Positions 34,305 to 43,849 of a stretch of DNA of 64,000 nucleotides are shown one piece after another (within the stretch, counting starts at the first letter, position 1; every line of letters begins with the position of its first letter). Below the pieces are notes generated by a model, which saw only the letters and a list, made by a program, of their open reading frames with translations, did not search any database and was not told where the DNA came from. Origin of the DNA: Egibacter rhizosphaerae (lineage in GTDB: Bacteria; Actinomycetota; Nitriliruptoria; Euzebyales; Egibacteraceae); assembly GCF_004322855.1 (NCBI RefSeq), contig NZ_CP036402.1, positions 310,001 to 374,000 on the forward strand, given 5' to 3'. A program made the translations under genes and the position numbers.

Positions 34305-35272
34305 TCGAGCGACTCGAGGTAGGCGAGCAACGCCTCCAGCTGCTCACCGTCGAGATCGGTCGGCGGCATCGACACCCCCGGCTTGTTGGACTGCGGATCC
34401 AGGATCCAGCCGGACAACTCCCCCCGATTGTTGCGCATGATGCCCGCACCGAGCGTCTGGCGGCTCGCGAGGTTCGTGAGGTCGGGCCCGACGCCGAACT
34501 CCCCCTCCGTGAGGTCACCGGGCTCGGGGCCGCCCACCCCCCGGATGGCATGGCAGTCGATGCACGCGGCATCCTCGAAGACCTGCTCGCCCTGGGCGGT
34601 CAACTCGGTGTCGGGCTCCGGGGCTTCAGCGCGCTGCTCGTCGAGCCAGGCGTCGAACGCGGCCGGCTCCTGGGCCACGACGATCTTGAGCATCTGCGCG
34701 TGCGCGATCCCGCAGTACTCCGCGCAGAACCCCCGGTAGACGCCGGCCTCCTCGGCCTCGAGCCAGTGCTCGTTCACCCGGCCGGGGACCATGTCCATCT
34801 TCCCGTGCAGCTCCGGGACCCAGAAACTGTGGATCACGTCCGAGGCGTGCAGGCGCAGCTCGATCGGCTGTCCCGTCGGGATGTGCAGCTCGTTCGCCGT
34901 GATGACCTCGTCCTCCTCGCCCGCGTTGTAGCGAATCTCCCACCAGAACTGGTGACCGACGACGTCGACGGTGAGGTCGGGGTTGCCGGGGGGGTCGTAC
35001 ACCTGCTCCCCGCTCCACAGCAGTACCCCCATGAGCCCGAGCAGCACGAGACCGGGCAGGACGAGACCCCACACCACGACGAAGGGTTCCCGCAAGGTAC
35101 CGCCGTGGCGTCGCAGCAGCGCGAGCGCGAGCCACAGCATCGTGATCACGAAGGTGACGACCGCGCCCCACAGCAGGATCTGCCAGACGGTGGCGATGAT
35201 CTCGGCCGCTGGCCCCTGGGGCTCGAGCACCGAGGTCTCGCCGGCCCCCGAGCGGCCCGACCGGTCGGTCAT
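34301..35272 (-). CDS. ctaC: cytochrome c oxidase subunit II with fused cytochrome c (caa3 type)
   Basis: 323 residues. Two N-terminal membrane spans, then a cupredoxin domain with CuA ligands: His in SDVIHSFWVPELHGKMD and the C-x3-C site FCAEYCGIAHAQM. A cytochrome c domain follows: heme site CIDCHAIRG near residue 240, and a Met ligand in GVSMPPTDLDG. This fusion defines caa3-type oxidases, which take electrons directly from the bc complex. The ATG lies in the first unit of a 29-bp tandem repeat that supplies its ribosome site (GAGGAG). Confidence 0.93.
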   Translation of the reverse strand: MTDRSGRSGAGETSVLEPQGPAAEIIATVWQILLWGAVVTFVITMLWLALALLRRHGGTLREPFVVVWGLVLPGLVLLGLMGVLLWSGEQVYDPPGNPDLTVDVVGHQFWWEIRYNAGEEDEVITANELHIPTGQPIELRLHASDVIHSFWVPELHGKMDMVPGRVNEHWLEAEEAGVYRGFCAEYCGIAHAQMLKIVVAQEPAAFDAWLDEQRAEAPEPDTELTAQGEQVFEDAACIDCHAIRGVGGPEPGDLTEGEFGVGPDLTNLASRQTLGAGIMRNNRGELSGWILDPQSNKPGVSMPPTDLDGEQLEALLAYLESLE

Positions 35273-35413
35273 CGCGCCGGGGCTCCTCTGTCCTCCGTCA
35301 TCGCGCTGGGACTCCTCTCTCGTCGGTCATCGCACCGGGACTCCTCTCTCGTCCCTCATTGCGCCGGGACTCCTCCCCCATGCCTCACCGCGCCGGGACT
35401 CCGCTCTCGTCCA
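35269..35413. repeat. five tandem 29-bp repeats at an operon stop/start junction
   Basis: Units start at 35269, 35298, 35327, 35356 and 35385, all 29 bp and differing at a few positions each. Read on the minus strand each carries GGAG, then about 10 bases, then ATGA or GTGA. The MFS stop codon lies in the 5' unit (35385) and the ctaC ATG in the 3' unit (35272), so the repeats fill the space between the two genes. Confidence 0.9.
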
Positions 35414-36689
35414 TCGACGCGCCGTCCCGTGCGCCAGTCTCGCCACCCTCGGCGATACGCTCAGGTGCCCTCGCGAGGATCGCCGGCAGGATCGCGGCGA
35501 CGAACGCCACGACCGCCCAAACGTAGAGCGGCACCTCGAACGAGCCTGTCAGGTCGCGCAACTCTGAGGTCACGAGCGGACCGATCACCCCGCCCGCGCT
35601 CCAGGCGATGATCATCGCACCGAAGACGGCCCCGTTGTGTTCGGGTCCGAACAGGTCGGCGGTCCACGCGGGGGTGATCCCGAAGCCGCCCCCGAACCCG
35701 AGCGCCACGATCGAGGCGAGCAGCGCGAACACGACGATCTGTGGCACGAACGGGATCGCCACGAAGCACAGCGCCTGGACCACGAGCATCGCGGTGTAGG
35801 TGGTCCGCCGGCCGACCCGGTCCGAGAGCGCCGCCAGCCCGGGTCGACCCAGCGCGTTGAACACGCCGAGCAGGCCGACGATGAAGGCCCCCTGACCAGC
35901 ACTGGCCTCCGCGACCTCCTGGGCGATGGGCGAGGCGAGGGTCACGAGGGCGATGCCGACCGTGACGTTCGCGAGGAAGGCGATGCACAGCGCGTACCAC
36001 TGCCAGGTCCGCAGGGCCTCCCCCGCGGTGAGGTCGTCGCCCCGAGGCGAGGGCGGCGGGTCGGGCAGGTCGGCGCTCTCCGGCGGATCCTTCAGGAAGA
36101 ACGCGAAGGGCAATCCGATCACGAGGTAGATGGCCGCGAGGATGCCGAACACCGGCGGCACGTCGCCCACGAGCGCCATCAGGCCCTCACCGGCGGGTCC
36201 GGCGAGCAGCGCTCCGGCGCCGAAGCCCATGGTCGCGAGGCCCGCGGCCATCCCCCGCTGGTCGGGGAACCACTTCACGATCAGCGCGGGGCACGGGATG
36301 TAGGCGATGCCCAGGCCGATGCCGGCGAGCACGCCGTGACCGGCGACAAGGATCCACAGATCGCCGGGGTCGGTGACGAGCACCCCGGTCGCGACGCCGA
36401 CGCAGAACACCACGACGCCGATGACCACGACCCATCGCGGCCCCCAGCGGTCCTGGACCCGGCCGCCGAAGTACGCGCCGAGGAAGATCGCCCCGATGTT
36501 CGCCATGAGCGGGGCCATCGCCTGCGTCCAGGTCCAGTCGAAGCTCTCCTGCAGTGGGGTGACGAAGACGCTCCAGCCGTACACGCCGCCCAGCGGGAAC
36601 AGGACGATGAACGTCGCGGCGGCCATCCACCAGCGCGTTCGCATGGCGGGGGTGCCCTCGGACCGTTCGATGCGGTTCTCGGTGCTCAT
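35385..36689 (-). CDS. MFS transporter, OFA (oxalate/formate antiporter) family
   Basis: 434 residues, 12 predicted membrane spans. GGVYGWSVFVTPLQESF, GRVQDRWGPRWVVVIG (MFS loop 2-3 motif), AYIPCPALIVKWFPDQRGMA and the second-half loop LSDRVGRRTTYT are typical of OFA/oxalate:formate exchangers. The ATG overlaps the fdhC stop by four bases. Position directly after the formate dehydrogenase genes makes formate a good substrate guess; monocarboxylates such as lactate are possible. Mechanism (uptake or exchange) cannot be told from sequence. Confidence 0.85.
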   Translation of the reverse strand: MSTENRIERSEGTPAMRTRWWMAAATFIVLFPLGGVYGWSVFVTPLQESFDWTWTQAMAPLMANIGAIFLGAYFGGRVQDRWGPRWVVVIGVVVFCVGVATGVLVTDPGDLWILVAGHGVLAGIGLGIAYIPCPALIVKWFPDQRGMAAGLATMGFGAGALLAGPAGEGLMALVGDVPPVFGILAAIYLVIGLPFAFFLKDPPESADLPDPPPSPRGDDLTAGEALRTWQWYALCIAFLANVTVGIALVTLASPIAQEVAEASAGQGAFIVGLLGVFNALGRPGLAALSDRVGRRTTYTAMLVVQALCFVAIPFVPQIVVFALLASIVALGFGGGFGITPAWTADLFGPEHNGAVFGAMIIAWSAGGVIGPLVTSELRDLTGSFEVPLYVWAVVAFVAAILPAILARAPERIAEGGETGARDGASMDESGVPAR

Positions 36690-37690
36690 GGCGTCTCCCC
36701 ATTCGACGTCGCGCTCGACGCGTCCGTCCGCGCCCGGCTCCGCCCGCCGGAGAGCCGCTGCCGTTGCGGGACGACCACGTGGCGGGGGTCGGCGGCCGAG
36801 GCGAAGCCCGCGCGATAGACCGCCCAACGTTGGCACAGTCCCCCCGCGGCGATCAGGGCTCCTCCTGCTCGCTGCGACCACCTCGACGGCAGCACCGAGA
36901 GCGCGGCGCCCACCGCCGTGCACGCCTTGGCCGCCTTGGACCACGCACCGGTATCCCCCTGCTCGTAGACCTCGCCCAGGACCCCGAGATGGCGGGTCAT
37001 GCGGCGCTCGACGGCCAGCTCGACCGCCGCCGCGCCCAGCACGAGGCGACGCGTCTCGGGCGCGGGGTGCGCGACCTGGAGCAAGCCCGCGGCCCCGCCG
37101 GTCGCGCCGGCCGCGAACAGGGCCGGCAGCTCGCGCCGGGCGTGGTGCCAGACCGGGATCGCGCTGTCGGCGACGAGCACGCCCGTGTAGGTCGACATCG
37201 CCAGGCCGAGCGCCGCCGCCCCGGCGTCGGTGAGCGGGCGGACGCGCCGCAGGGCATCCGCCTCCCCGGCGGCCAGAGCGGCGCTCGACGCGCCGGTGAA
37301 GGCCGCGAGCGTCCAGCTGCCCACGCTCATCGCGGAACTCGGCTTCAGGACTCGGAGCATGTGCAGGAACCGCTTGGGCCGGCCCAGGTCGGCGATGAGC
37401 AACGGGGGACAGAGCGCCGCAGCCGCGGCCGCGAGGCGCCGGGCCCGCCGGGCGGCGCGCTCGTCTCCCGTGACGGCCCGGGCCGCAGCGATCACCGACG
37501 CACTGCCGGCGATCCCGCCGAAGAACAGGTACCAGGGGACCTCCCAGGTCCACTCGGGTTCCTTGACCACCGGGCGGCCGTGGTAGGTCGCGACCTCCTC
37601 GGGCCATTCGGAGGGGAGGTCGTCGCTGAACCGTGCGGTCGCTCGACCGCTGACATGGGACGTCGGGAGTGCGCTCGTGGGCTCGCTCAT
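36686..37690 (-). CDS. NrfD-type membrane subunit of formate dehydrogenase
   Basis: 334 residues, about eight spans. PEWTWEVPWYLFFGGIAGSAS is the diagnostic NrfD/PsrC N-terminus, followed by CPPLLIADLGRPKRFLHMLRV and STYTGVLVADSAIPVWH. NrfD proteins anchor a molybdo-enzyme and its ferredoxin subunit to the membrane and pass electrons to quinone without heme. The ATG overlaps fdhB by one base (TGATG) and its stop overlaps the MFS gene by four. The C-terminal 30 residues are basic and soluble. Confidence 0.88.
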   Translation of the reverse strand: MSEPTSALPTSHVSGRATARFSDDLPSEWPEEVATYHGRPVVKEPEWTWEVPWYLFFGGIAGSASVIAAARAVTGDERAARRARRLAAAAAALCPPLLIADLGRPKRFLHMLRVLKPSSAMSVGSWTLAAFTGASSAALAAGEADALRRVRPLTDAGAAALGLAMSTYTGVLVADSAIPVWHHARRELPALFAAGATGGAAGLLQVAHPAPETRRLVLGAAAVELAVERRMTRHLGVLGEVYEQGDTGAWSKAAKACTAVGAALSVLPSRWSQRAGGALIAAGGLCQRWAVYRAGFASAADPRHVVVPQRQRLSGGRSRARTDASSATSNGETP

Positions 37691-38628
37691 CACCGACCCC
37701 CCGCGCCGCCCGCGCCCACGCTCGCCAGAACGCCGGTGGCGAGTGCCGCGGCGGCAATCCCCGCCCACCGCCACATCTGGCCGAGGTTGCGGGTCGGCGT
37801 CACCGGATCGGGTGGCAACCGGTAGTGCTCCGGATCGTCGAGGAGCAGGAAGAGCGCACCGGTGCCCGCGACGCCCTCCTCGTCGCGGCCGTACAGCTGC
37901 GCCTTCGGCTCGTACTCGCTCACTCGGGCGAGCCGGTTCTCGGCGCGCTCGATCAGTTCGTCGAGCGGGCCGAACTGGATCGAGTCGGTCGGGCAGGACT
38001 GCGCACACGCTGGTTGCGTCCCGGACTTCAGCCGGTCGTAGCACAGCGTGCACTTGTGGGCCCCGCCGTCGGACTCGCGGCGCTCGATGACACCGAACGG
38101 GCAGGCGGTCACGCAGTAGCCGCAGCCGTTGCAGATGTCGTCCTGCACCACGACCGAGTCGAACTCGGTGTAGAACAGCGCTCCGGTCGGGCAGACCTCC
38201 ACGCACGCGGCGCTCGTGCAGTGCTTGCACACGTCCGAGCTCATGAGCAGCCGGATGCCCCCGACGTCCCCCTCGGTACCCGTGCCCGGAGGCTGGCCGA
38301 CCTCACCGCTGGGATCGATCGCCCCCTGCACCGCGACGTCCGGGGGCTGGTCGAACCATTCGAGGCCCACCGTGGGCGAGACCGGCTGCTCGACGAAGGC
38401 GACGTGGCGCCACGCGTTCGCGCCCAGCTCGCCGGTGTTGTCGTAGGAGTGGCCGGTGAAGCCGCCGAGGTGGTCGGGGACGGCGTTCCACTCCTTGCAG
38501 GCGACCTCGCAGGCCTTGCACCCGATGCACACGGTCGTGTCGGTGAAGAACCCGTATCGTCGTCCGGCGGCGGGCACCACCTCGTCGCCGACGCTGGCCG
38601 CTTGCGCTGGGCTGGTGTCCTCGCTCAC
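37690..38628 (-). CDS. fdhB: formate dehydrogenase iron-sulfur subunit
   Basis: 312 residues with four 4Fe-4S clusters worth of cysteines: VCIGCKACEVACKEWN, VCKHCTSAACVEVCPTGA, ICNGCGYCVTACPFG, and CTLCYDRLKSG with ACAQSCPTDS. A single C-terminal membrane span (WAGIAAAALATGVLASVGAG) anchors it. It conducts electrons from FdhA to the NrfD-type subunit. The GTG start overlaps the fdhA stop (GTGA). The central part is Gly- and Pro-rich and longer than in simple ferredoxin subunits. Confidence 0.92.
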   Translation of the reverse strand: MSEDTSPAQAASVGDEVVPAAGRRYGFFTDTTVCIGCKACEVACKEWNAVPDHLGGFTGHSYDNTGELGANAWRHVAFVEQPVSPTVGLEWFDQPPDVAVQGAIDPSGEVGQPPGTGTEGDVGGIRLLMSSDVCKHCTSAACVEVCPTGALFYTEFDSVVVQDDICNGCGYCVTACPFGVIERRESDGGAHKCTLCYDRLKSGTQPACAQSCPTDSIQFGPLDELIERAENRLARVSEYEPKAQLYGRDEEGVAGTGALFLLLDDPEHYRLPPDPVTPTRNLGQMWRWAGIAAAALATGVLASVGAGGAGGR

Positions 38629-41600
38629 GCGCTGCCCCCTTCGAAGGCGGCACCCGGGCCACGCCGACGACGCCCGGGGCGGATGTCGCAGGTCCCCGCC
38701 TTGACCTCCTGGATGTAGACGTTCGGGTCGAGGACGATCGGGAAGAGGTCGTTGGCGGCGTCCCCGGTGGACCGGCCGGCGTGACCCCAGTGGTACGGCA
38801 GGCCGATCTGGTGGACGATCCTCCCGGCCATGTTCAGCGGCGCGATCCGCTCGGTGACGAGCACCCGTGCCTCGATGACCCCGCGGGCGCTGGACACGGT
38901 CGCCCAGCCTCCGTGCTCGAGGTCGCGATCGACCGCGAGGTCGGGGTGCACCTCGACGAACATCTCGGGAGCCAGCTCGGAGAGCCGAGCGCTGAATCGG
39001 CTCATCCCCCCGGCGGTGTGGTGCTCGGCCACCCGATAGGTCGTCGCGACGTACGGGTAGGGGTCGTCGGGCCCGTCGATCGGACCGTGGTAGGGGTTCA
39101 ACCGGTGGTGGTACTCCCGCAGCGCGGGATTGCTCTGCTGGCCCTCGATCGGGTTGGCCGTGGGGGCCTCGCGCGGCTCGTAGTGGGTCGGCAGCGGGCC
39201 GTCGGCGAGCCCGGACGGGGCCCACAGCCACCCCTTGCCGTCGGCCTGCATGACGAACGGGTCGGTGCCCGCGATCGCGTCGGGCCCCAGCGCGTCCTCG
39301 TCCGGCACGTAGTCGGGTGGGCGGCCCGGCACGAAGTCCGGCCGGTCGTCCCCGGTCCAGGCCGCCGCCTCGGGATCCCACCAGACCAGTGCCTTGCGTT
39401 CGGACCAGGGGTTGCCCTCGGGGTCCGCGGAAGCCCGGTTGTAGAGCACGCGGCGGTTGTCCGGCCATGCCCACGCCCACTCGGCCGCGACCGGCCCCAT
39501 CTCGGTCCGAGGCGTCCGACGCGCGGTCTGGTTCACGCCGTCGGCGTAGCAGCCGCTGTAGATCCAGCAGCCGCAGGCGGTGCTCCCGTCATCGGTGAGC
39601 TCCGGGTACCCCGACAGCAGCGTTCCGTCCGCGTGCCGGCCGTTGATCTCCCGCAGGACCGCGTCGGCGTCGGGTTCGGCGATTGCCCCCTCGGTCGGAT
39701 AGTCCCACGTCATCGAGAAGATGCTGGCGTTGCGCGGCTCCTCGGCCGCCTCCGGATCCGCCGACAGCTTGGAGCGGATCCGACGCATCAGGTGGTAGCA
39801 GAACCAGAGGTCGCTGCGCTGGTCCTCCGCCGGCCAGACCGCCCGCTCGTGCCACTGCAGCAACCGTTGGGTGTTGGTGAAGGTCCCGTCCTTCTCGACG
39901 TGCGCCGCCGAGGGCAGGAAGAAGACCTCGGTGCCGACGTCCTCCGGTCGCACGCGGCCCTCGGTGACCTCGGGGGCGCTGCGCCAGGCCTCGGCGCTCT
40001 CGATCATCGTGAGGTCCCGGACCACCAGCCAGTCGAGGTGACGCAGTGCCTCGCGGTGCAGGCCCGAGTTGGCCGACCCGACGGCCGGGTTCTGACCGAA
40101 CAGCAGGTAGCCGCGAACGGTGCCGTCGATCATGTCCAGCGCGGTCTGGTACGCGTTGTGGTCGCCGGTGAGGCGTGGGAGCAGGTTGAACAAGTAGTCG
40201 TTCTCGGCGGTGGCGTGTTCCCCGAACCACGCCTTCAACAGGCTCACCGCGAAGGCCCGTGCGTTCGCCCAGAACCCCTTGTGGGCGGTGATCCGCTGCT
40301 CGTAGGTGTCGAGGTCGGGATGCTGCTCGGCGTGGGGCATCGGCAGATAGCCCGGGAGCAGGTCGAACAATGTCGGGATGTCGGTCGACCCTTGGATCGA
40401 CGCGTGACCGCGCAGCGCGAGGATCCCACCCCCCGGGCGGCCGACGTTGCCGAGCAACAGCTGCAGAACCGAGGCCGCGCGGATGTACTGCGCGCCGACG
40501 GTGTGCTGGGTCCATCCCACCGAGTAGACGAACGCGCTGGTCGCCTCCCGCCCGGAGTTCGCGACGAGCCACTCGGCGACGGTGCGGAAGGCCTCGACGT
40601 CGATGCCGCACGCCTCGGCGACCTTCTCCGGCGTGTAGGCGGCGTAGTGGCGCTTGAGCAGCTGGTAGACGCACCGGGGATGGGTGAGGGTCTCGTCGCG
40701 CTCGACGTGGTGGATGTCCTCGATCGACCCTCCCTCGAACGCCTCGCCGCCCTCCTCCTCGTGGTCCGCGGGCAGGTCGCGGTCGCGGTCGCCCGCGGCG
40801 GCGACGTGCTGCAACCCCTGGCTGCCCTCGTACTGCCAGCTGGTGTCGTCGTAGGTCCGGGTCTCGGGGTCGTAGCCGCTGAACAGCCCGTCGAGATCGG
40901 TCGGCAGCTCCGCGTCCTCCGAGACGACGTGGCTGGCGTTGGTGTAGGGCAGCACGTACTCGCGGAAGTCGGCCTCGTGGGTGAGGACGTAGTTGATGAG
41001 GCCCCCGAGGAACGCGATGTCGCTGCCCGGCCGCAGCGGCACATGGAGGTCGGCGAGCGCGCTCGTGCGGGTGAACCGCGGATCGACGTGCACCACTCGG
41101 GCCCCGCGCTCCTTGGCCTCCACCACCCACTGGAACCCCACCGGATGGCACTCGGCCATGTTGGAGCCCATGATCACGATGCAATCGCTGTTCGCGAGGT
41201 CCTGCTGGTAGGTGGTCGCGCCCCCGCGACCGAACGAGGTCCCCAGACCGGGGACCGTGCTCGAGTGTCAGATGCGGGCCTGGTTCTCGACCTGCACCAC
41301 GCCCAGGGCGGTGAACAGCTTCTTGATGAGGTAGTTCTCCTCGTTGTCGAGCGCGGCCCCGCCGAGGGAGCCGATCCCCATCGTCCGGTGCAGCGTCCGC
41401 CCCTGCTCGTCGGTGTCCTCCCACGTCTCGCGGCGGGTGGCGATCACCCGGTCGGCGATCATGTCCATCGCGGTGTCGAGGTCGAGGGTCTCCCACTCGG
41501 TGCCGTGGGGACGGCGGTACTTGACACGGCGCTCGCGGGCGGGCCCGGTCACGAGCTCACCGGTCGAGGAGCCGCGCGCGCACAGGCGGCCCCGCGAGAT

Positions 41601-41834
41601 CGGACTGTCCGCGTCGCCATCCACGTGCACGACCTGCTCGTCCTTCACGTGGATCCGCTGCGCGCAGCCGACCGCGCAGAACGGACACACCGACGGGACG
41701 ACCCGGTCCGCATCGTCGGTGCGCGCGTGCACCTCCTCGGTGCGCGCCGACCGGGCCGCACGCCCGAGGCCCCACGGATCCTCGCCGCGCAACTGCTGGA
41801 TCACGGGCCAGTCGCGGAGCTTGGGGCGTCGCAT
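38625..41834 (-). CDS. fdhA: selenocysteine formate dehydrogenase, molybdopterin subunit
   Basis: 1069 residues if the internal TGA at 41270-41268 is read as selenocysteine (residue 189). The 4Fe-4S site is C50-x2-C53-x3-C57-x27-C85 (SVCPFCAVGC…LCARG). The TGA occurs in NQARI-U-HSSTVPGLGTSFG, exactly where formate dehydrogenases have the Mo/W-binding Sec or Cys followed by the active-site His. Downstream are molybdopterin-binding segments (CIVIMGSNMAECHPVGFQW, VHVDPRFTRTSALAD, LFGQNPAVGSANSG) and a C-terminal domain with GWATVSSARGVIEARVLVTE. No Tat-type signal is seen, so the site may face the cytoplasm. Start: ATG after CGAGGAGG. Confidence 0.93.
41238..41270 (-). promoter_or_regulatory. 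bacterial SECIS element of fdhA (UGA plus hairpin)
   Basis: On the minus strand the in-frame UGA (41270-41268) is followed after 11 bases by a perfect hairpin: GGTCCCC-GGTCT-GGGGACC (41256-41238). A GGUCU apical loop about 11 bases past the UGA matches the minimal SelB-binding SECIS of E. coli fdhF (established knowledge). It lies inside the coding sequence, as expected in bacteria. Confidence 0.88.
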
Positions 41835-42091
41835 CGTCGGGCCTCCTCGAAGCGGCTCGGCGGACCGGGTGAAGGGGGGCGGTGTGCGTGGGCGGACCCC
41901 GCGGCGCCCCCGCCTACCCGGCCCCGCCGGCTCGAAACCCAACGACGCGGTCTGTCCCGAGCCACCGCACGAATGAATGGACCGTCAACGGGTACGGGGG
42001 GCACACTCGGTCGCCGCCCACCCGCGTGGGCGCGACCCGCCCAGTAACCCAAGGTGCGGAAGGGGAGCGCCTGCATGGACCCGACGCCGGC

Positions 42092-42886
42092 ATGACGAGC
42101 GCGCCACGCCGCGGGGCGGCGCGACCGCTGCTGCAGTGGCTCGGGGTCGCCGTCGCGGTCGCCGTGCTCGTCCCCACGACGCTCGCCGTCGCCTCGGAGG
42201 ACGACGACGCCGACGATCCGACCGAGGACCCCGAGCGGGCGCAGGTCGAGCGGGGGGGCGAGGTCTACGCCCGCTACTGCGTGACGTGTCACGGCACGTC
42301 CGGAGGGGGCGGCTCCGGCACCGGGGTGCAGGCCGGCCCGCCGATCGACGACACCTCCGTCTCGTACAACGACCTGCTGGTGCGGACCGGCCGCATGCCG
42401 ATCGTCGACCAGGAGGCCGGGATCTTCGAGGAGCCCGACATCACCGACGAGGACCGCGACGCGCTGGCCGCGTGGCTGTCCTCAGAGCTCGGCCTGCCCG
42501 GAGACATCCCCACTGTCGGCGAGGGGGACCCCGCGCGGGGAGGCGATCTCTACGCGGCCAACTGCATGCAGTGCCACGGCGCCACCGGCGTCGGCGGGAT
42601 CTCCGGCGGGGGCGAGCTCGTGCTGGCGGTGCGGCAGCTGGACGAGGTCGCCATCGCACAGGCCATCCGGGTGGGTCCGTTCACCATGCCGGCCTTCGAC
42701 GACGACCAGCTCGACGAGCAGGGCGTCGCCGACATCGCCGCCTACACCACGAGCATGGACGACCAGCCGACCACACCGCTCGGGCTCCGGGAGCTCGACC
42801 GGGTGTCGCAGGCGCTCGCGGCGGGAGGCGTCCTCGTCCTCGTGGGGTTCGCGATCGCGTTGGCCCACCGCCGTCCGCGTCAGTAG
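42092..42886 (+). CDS. qcrC: diheme cytochrome c subunit of bc complex (QcrC-like)
   Basis: 264 residues. A signal anchor (WLGVAVAVAVLVPTTLAVA) is followed by an acidic stretch, then two cytochrome c domains with heme sites YCVTCHGTS and NCMQCHGAT and Met ligands in GRMPIVDQ and FTMPAFDD. A C-terminal membrane span (AAGGVLVLVGFAIALAHRR) anchors it. This two-heme architecture is the actinobacterial QcrC type, which hands electrons directly to the oxidase. It diverges from fdhA and leads qcrA-qcrB. Confidence 0.9.
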   Translation: MTSAPRRGAARPLLQWLGVAVAVAVLVPTTLAVASEDDDADDPTEDPERAQVERGGEVYARYCVTCHGTSGGGGSGTGVQAGPPIDDTSVSYNDLLVRTGRMPIVDQEAGIFEEPDITDEDRDALAAWLSSELGLPGDIPTVGEGDPARGGDLYAANCMQCHGATGVGGISGGGELVLAVRQLDEVAIAQAIRVGPFTMPAFDDDQLDEQGVADIAAYTTSMDDQPTTPLGLRELDRVSQALAAGGVLVLVGFAIALAHRRPRQ

Positions 42887-42916
42887 CCCGTCGACCGCGA
42901 CGGGAGGGGTGACCCA

Positions 42917-43849
42917 GTGCAGGAACACGAACGCAGCGAGCCGACCCGGGATCGAGCCTCGTTCCGCGCCGTCCTCGCCTGGGGGGCGCTGAGCGCCGCC
43001 GGCGGCCTCGGCTTCGCCGTCGCCTTCGTGCTGGAAGCGAACGTCGCGGTCCTCGGCCTGCTGCTCGCCCTGGCCTTCGGCGGCCTCGCCGCGGCGCTGC
43101 GCCGGCTGGTCCTCGCCCACTACCCGCAGGTGACCGGGGTCGAGGAGCGCCCTGACCTCCCGAGCGAGGGCCCCGCGGTCGACCCCGGCGACGTCGCGAT
43201 CGATCCGGCGGTGGACGAGGACACCGCCGCCGCCTCCCGGCTGCGTTGGGGGCGGCGGACGATCCTCACCGCCGGCGGGGCCCTCGCGATCGGACTGCTC
43301 GCGCCCGCGACCTCGATGGGGCCAACCCGGCCGGACGTGGGGCTGCGGACCCGCTGGGCCGAGGGCACCCGCCTCCTGGACGACGACGGTCGGACGCTCG
43401 CACCCGAGGCACTGCCCGAGGGGGGACTCGACACCGTTTGGCCCGAAGGACCGGACGGGGGCCCGCTGCGCGAGGAGCTCTCGGCCGTCGTGCTGATCCG
43501 CGCGCCCGAGGAGGACCTGGGCCCGCCGACCGACATGGACGGGGTGGTCGACGGCAACCTCGTCGCCTACTCGAAGGTGTGCACGCACATGGGGTGCCCG
43601 GTCGGGCTGTTCCGCGCGGGCACCGGCGTCCTGTTCTGTCCCTGCCATCAGGCGTCGTTCGATGCCGGGGCGGGGGCGGTGCCCACCTTCGGTCCCGCCG
43701 AGCGCGCACTCCCCCAACTGCCGTTGCGGCTCGAGGACGGCGTGCTCGTGGCCGCAGGGGCGTTCATCGGCCACGTCGGCCCCACCACCGGGCTGCGCCC
43801 GCGACAAGGACGCAGCACCGACCGCCTGCTCGACGAAGGGGGCGGCTGA
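42917..43849 (+). CDS. qcrA: Rieske iron-sulfur subunit of bc complex
   Basis: 310 residues, GTG start after GGGAGGGG. Two hydrophobic spans near residues 20-60 and a third near residue 120 (TILTAGGALAIGLLAPA) match the multi-span actinobacterial QcrA layout. The Rieske 2Fe-2S ligands are C-x-H in KVCTHMGCPVGLF and C-x2-H in FCPCHQASFD. The stop overlaps the qcrB start (TGATG). It passes electrons from quinol to the diheme QcrC. Confidence 0.93.
   Translation: MQEHERSEPTRDRASFRAVLAWGALSAAGGLGFAVAFVLEANVAVLGLLLALAFGGLAAALRRLVLAHYPQVTGVEERPDLPSEGPAVDPGDVAIDPAVDEDTAAASRLRWGRRTILTAGGALAIGLLAPATSMGPTRPDVGLRTRWAEGTRLLDDDGRTLAPEALPEGGLDTVWPEGPDGGPLREELSAVVLIRAPEEDLGPPTDMDGVVDGNLVAYSKVCTHMGCPVGLFRAGTGVLFCPCHQASFDAGAGAVPTFGPAERALPQLPLRLEDGVLVAAGAFIGHVGPTTGLRPRQGRSTDRLLDEGGG

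Noticed and set aside
41268-41270. Stop codon splitting fdhA into two genes
   Set aside because: The position is the Sec/Cys site of formate dehydrogenases, and a GGUCU-loop hairpin follows at the expected distance.
38781-42047. A 1088-codon open frame on the plus strand opposite fdhA
   Set aside because: It is antisense to a clear molybdoenzyme, and its translation has no recognisable domains.
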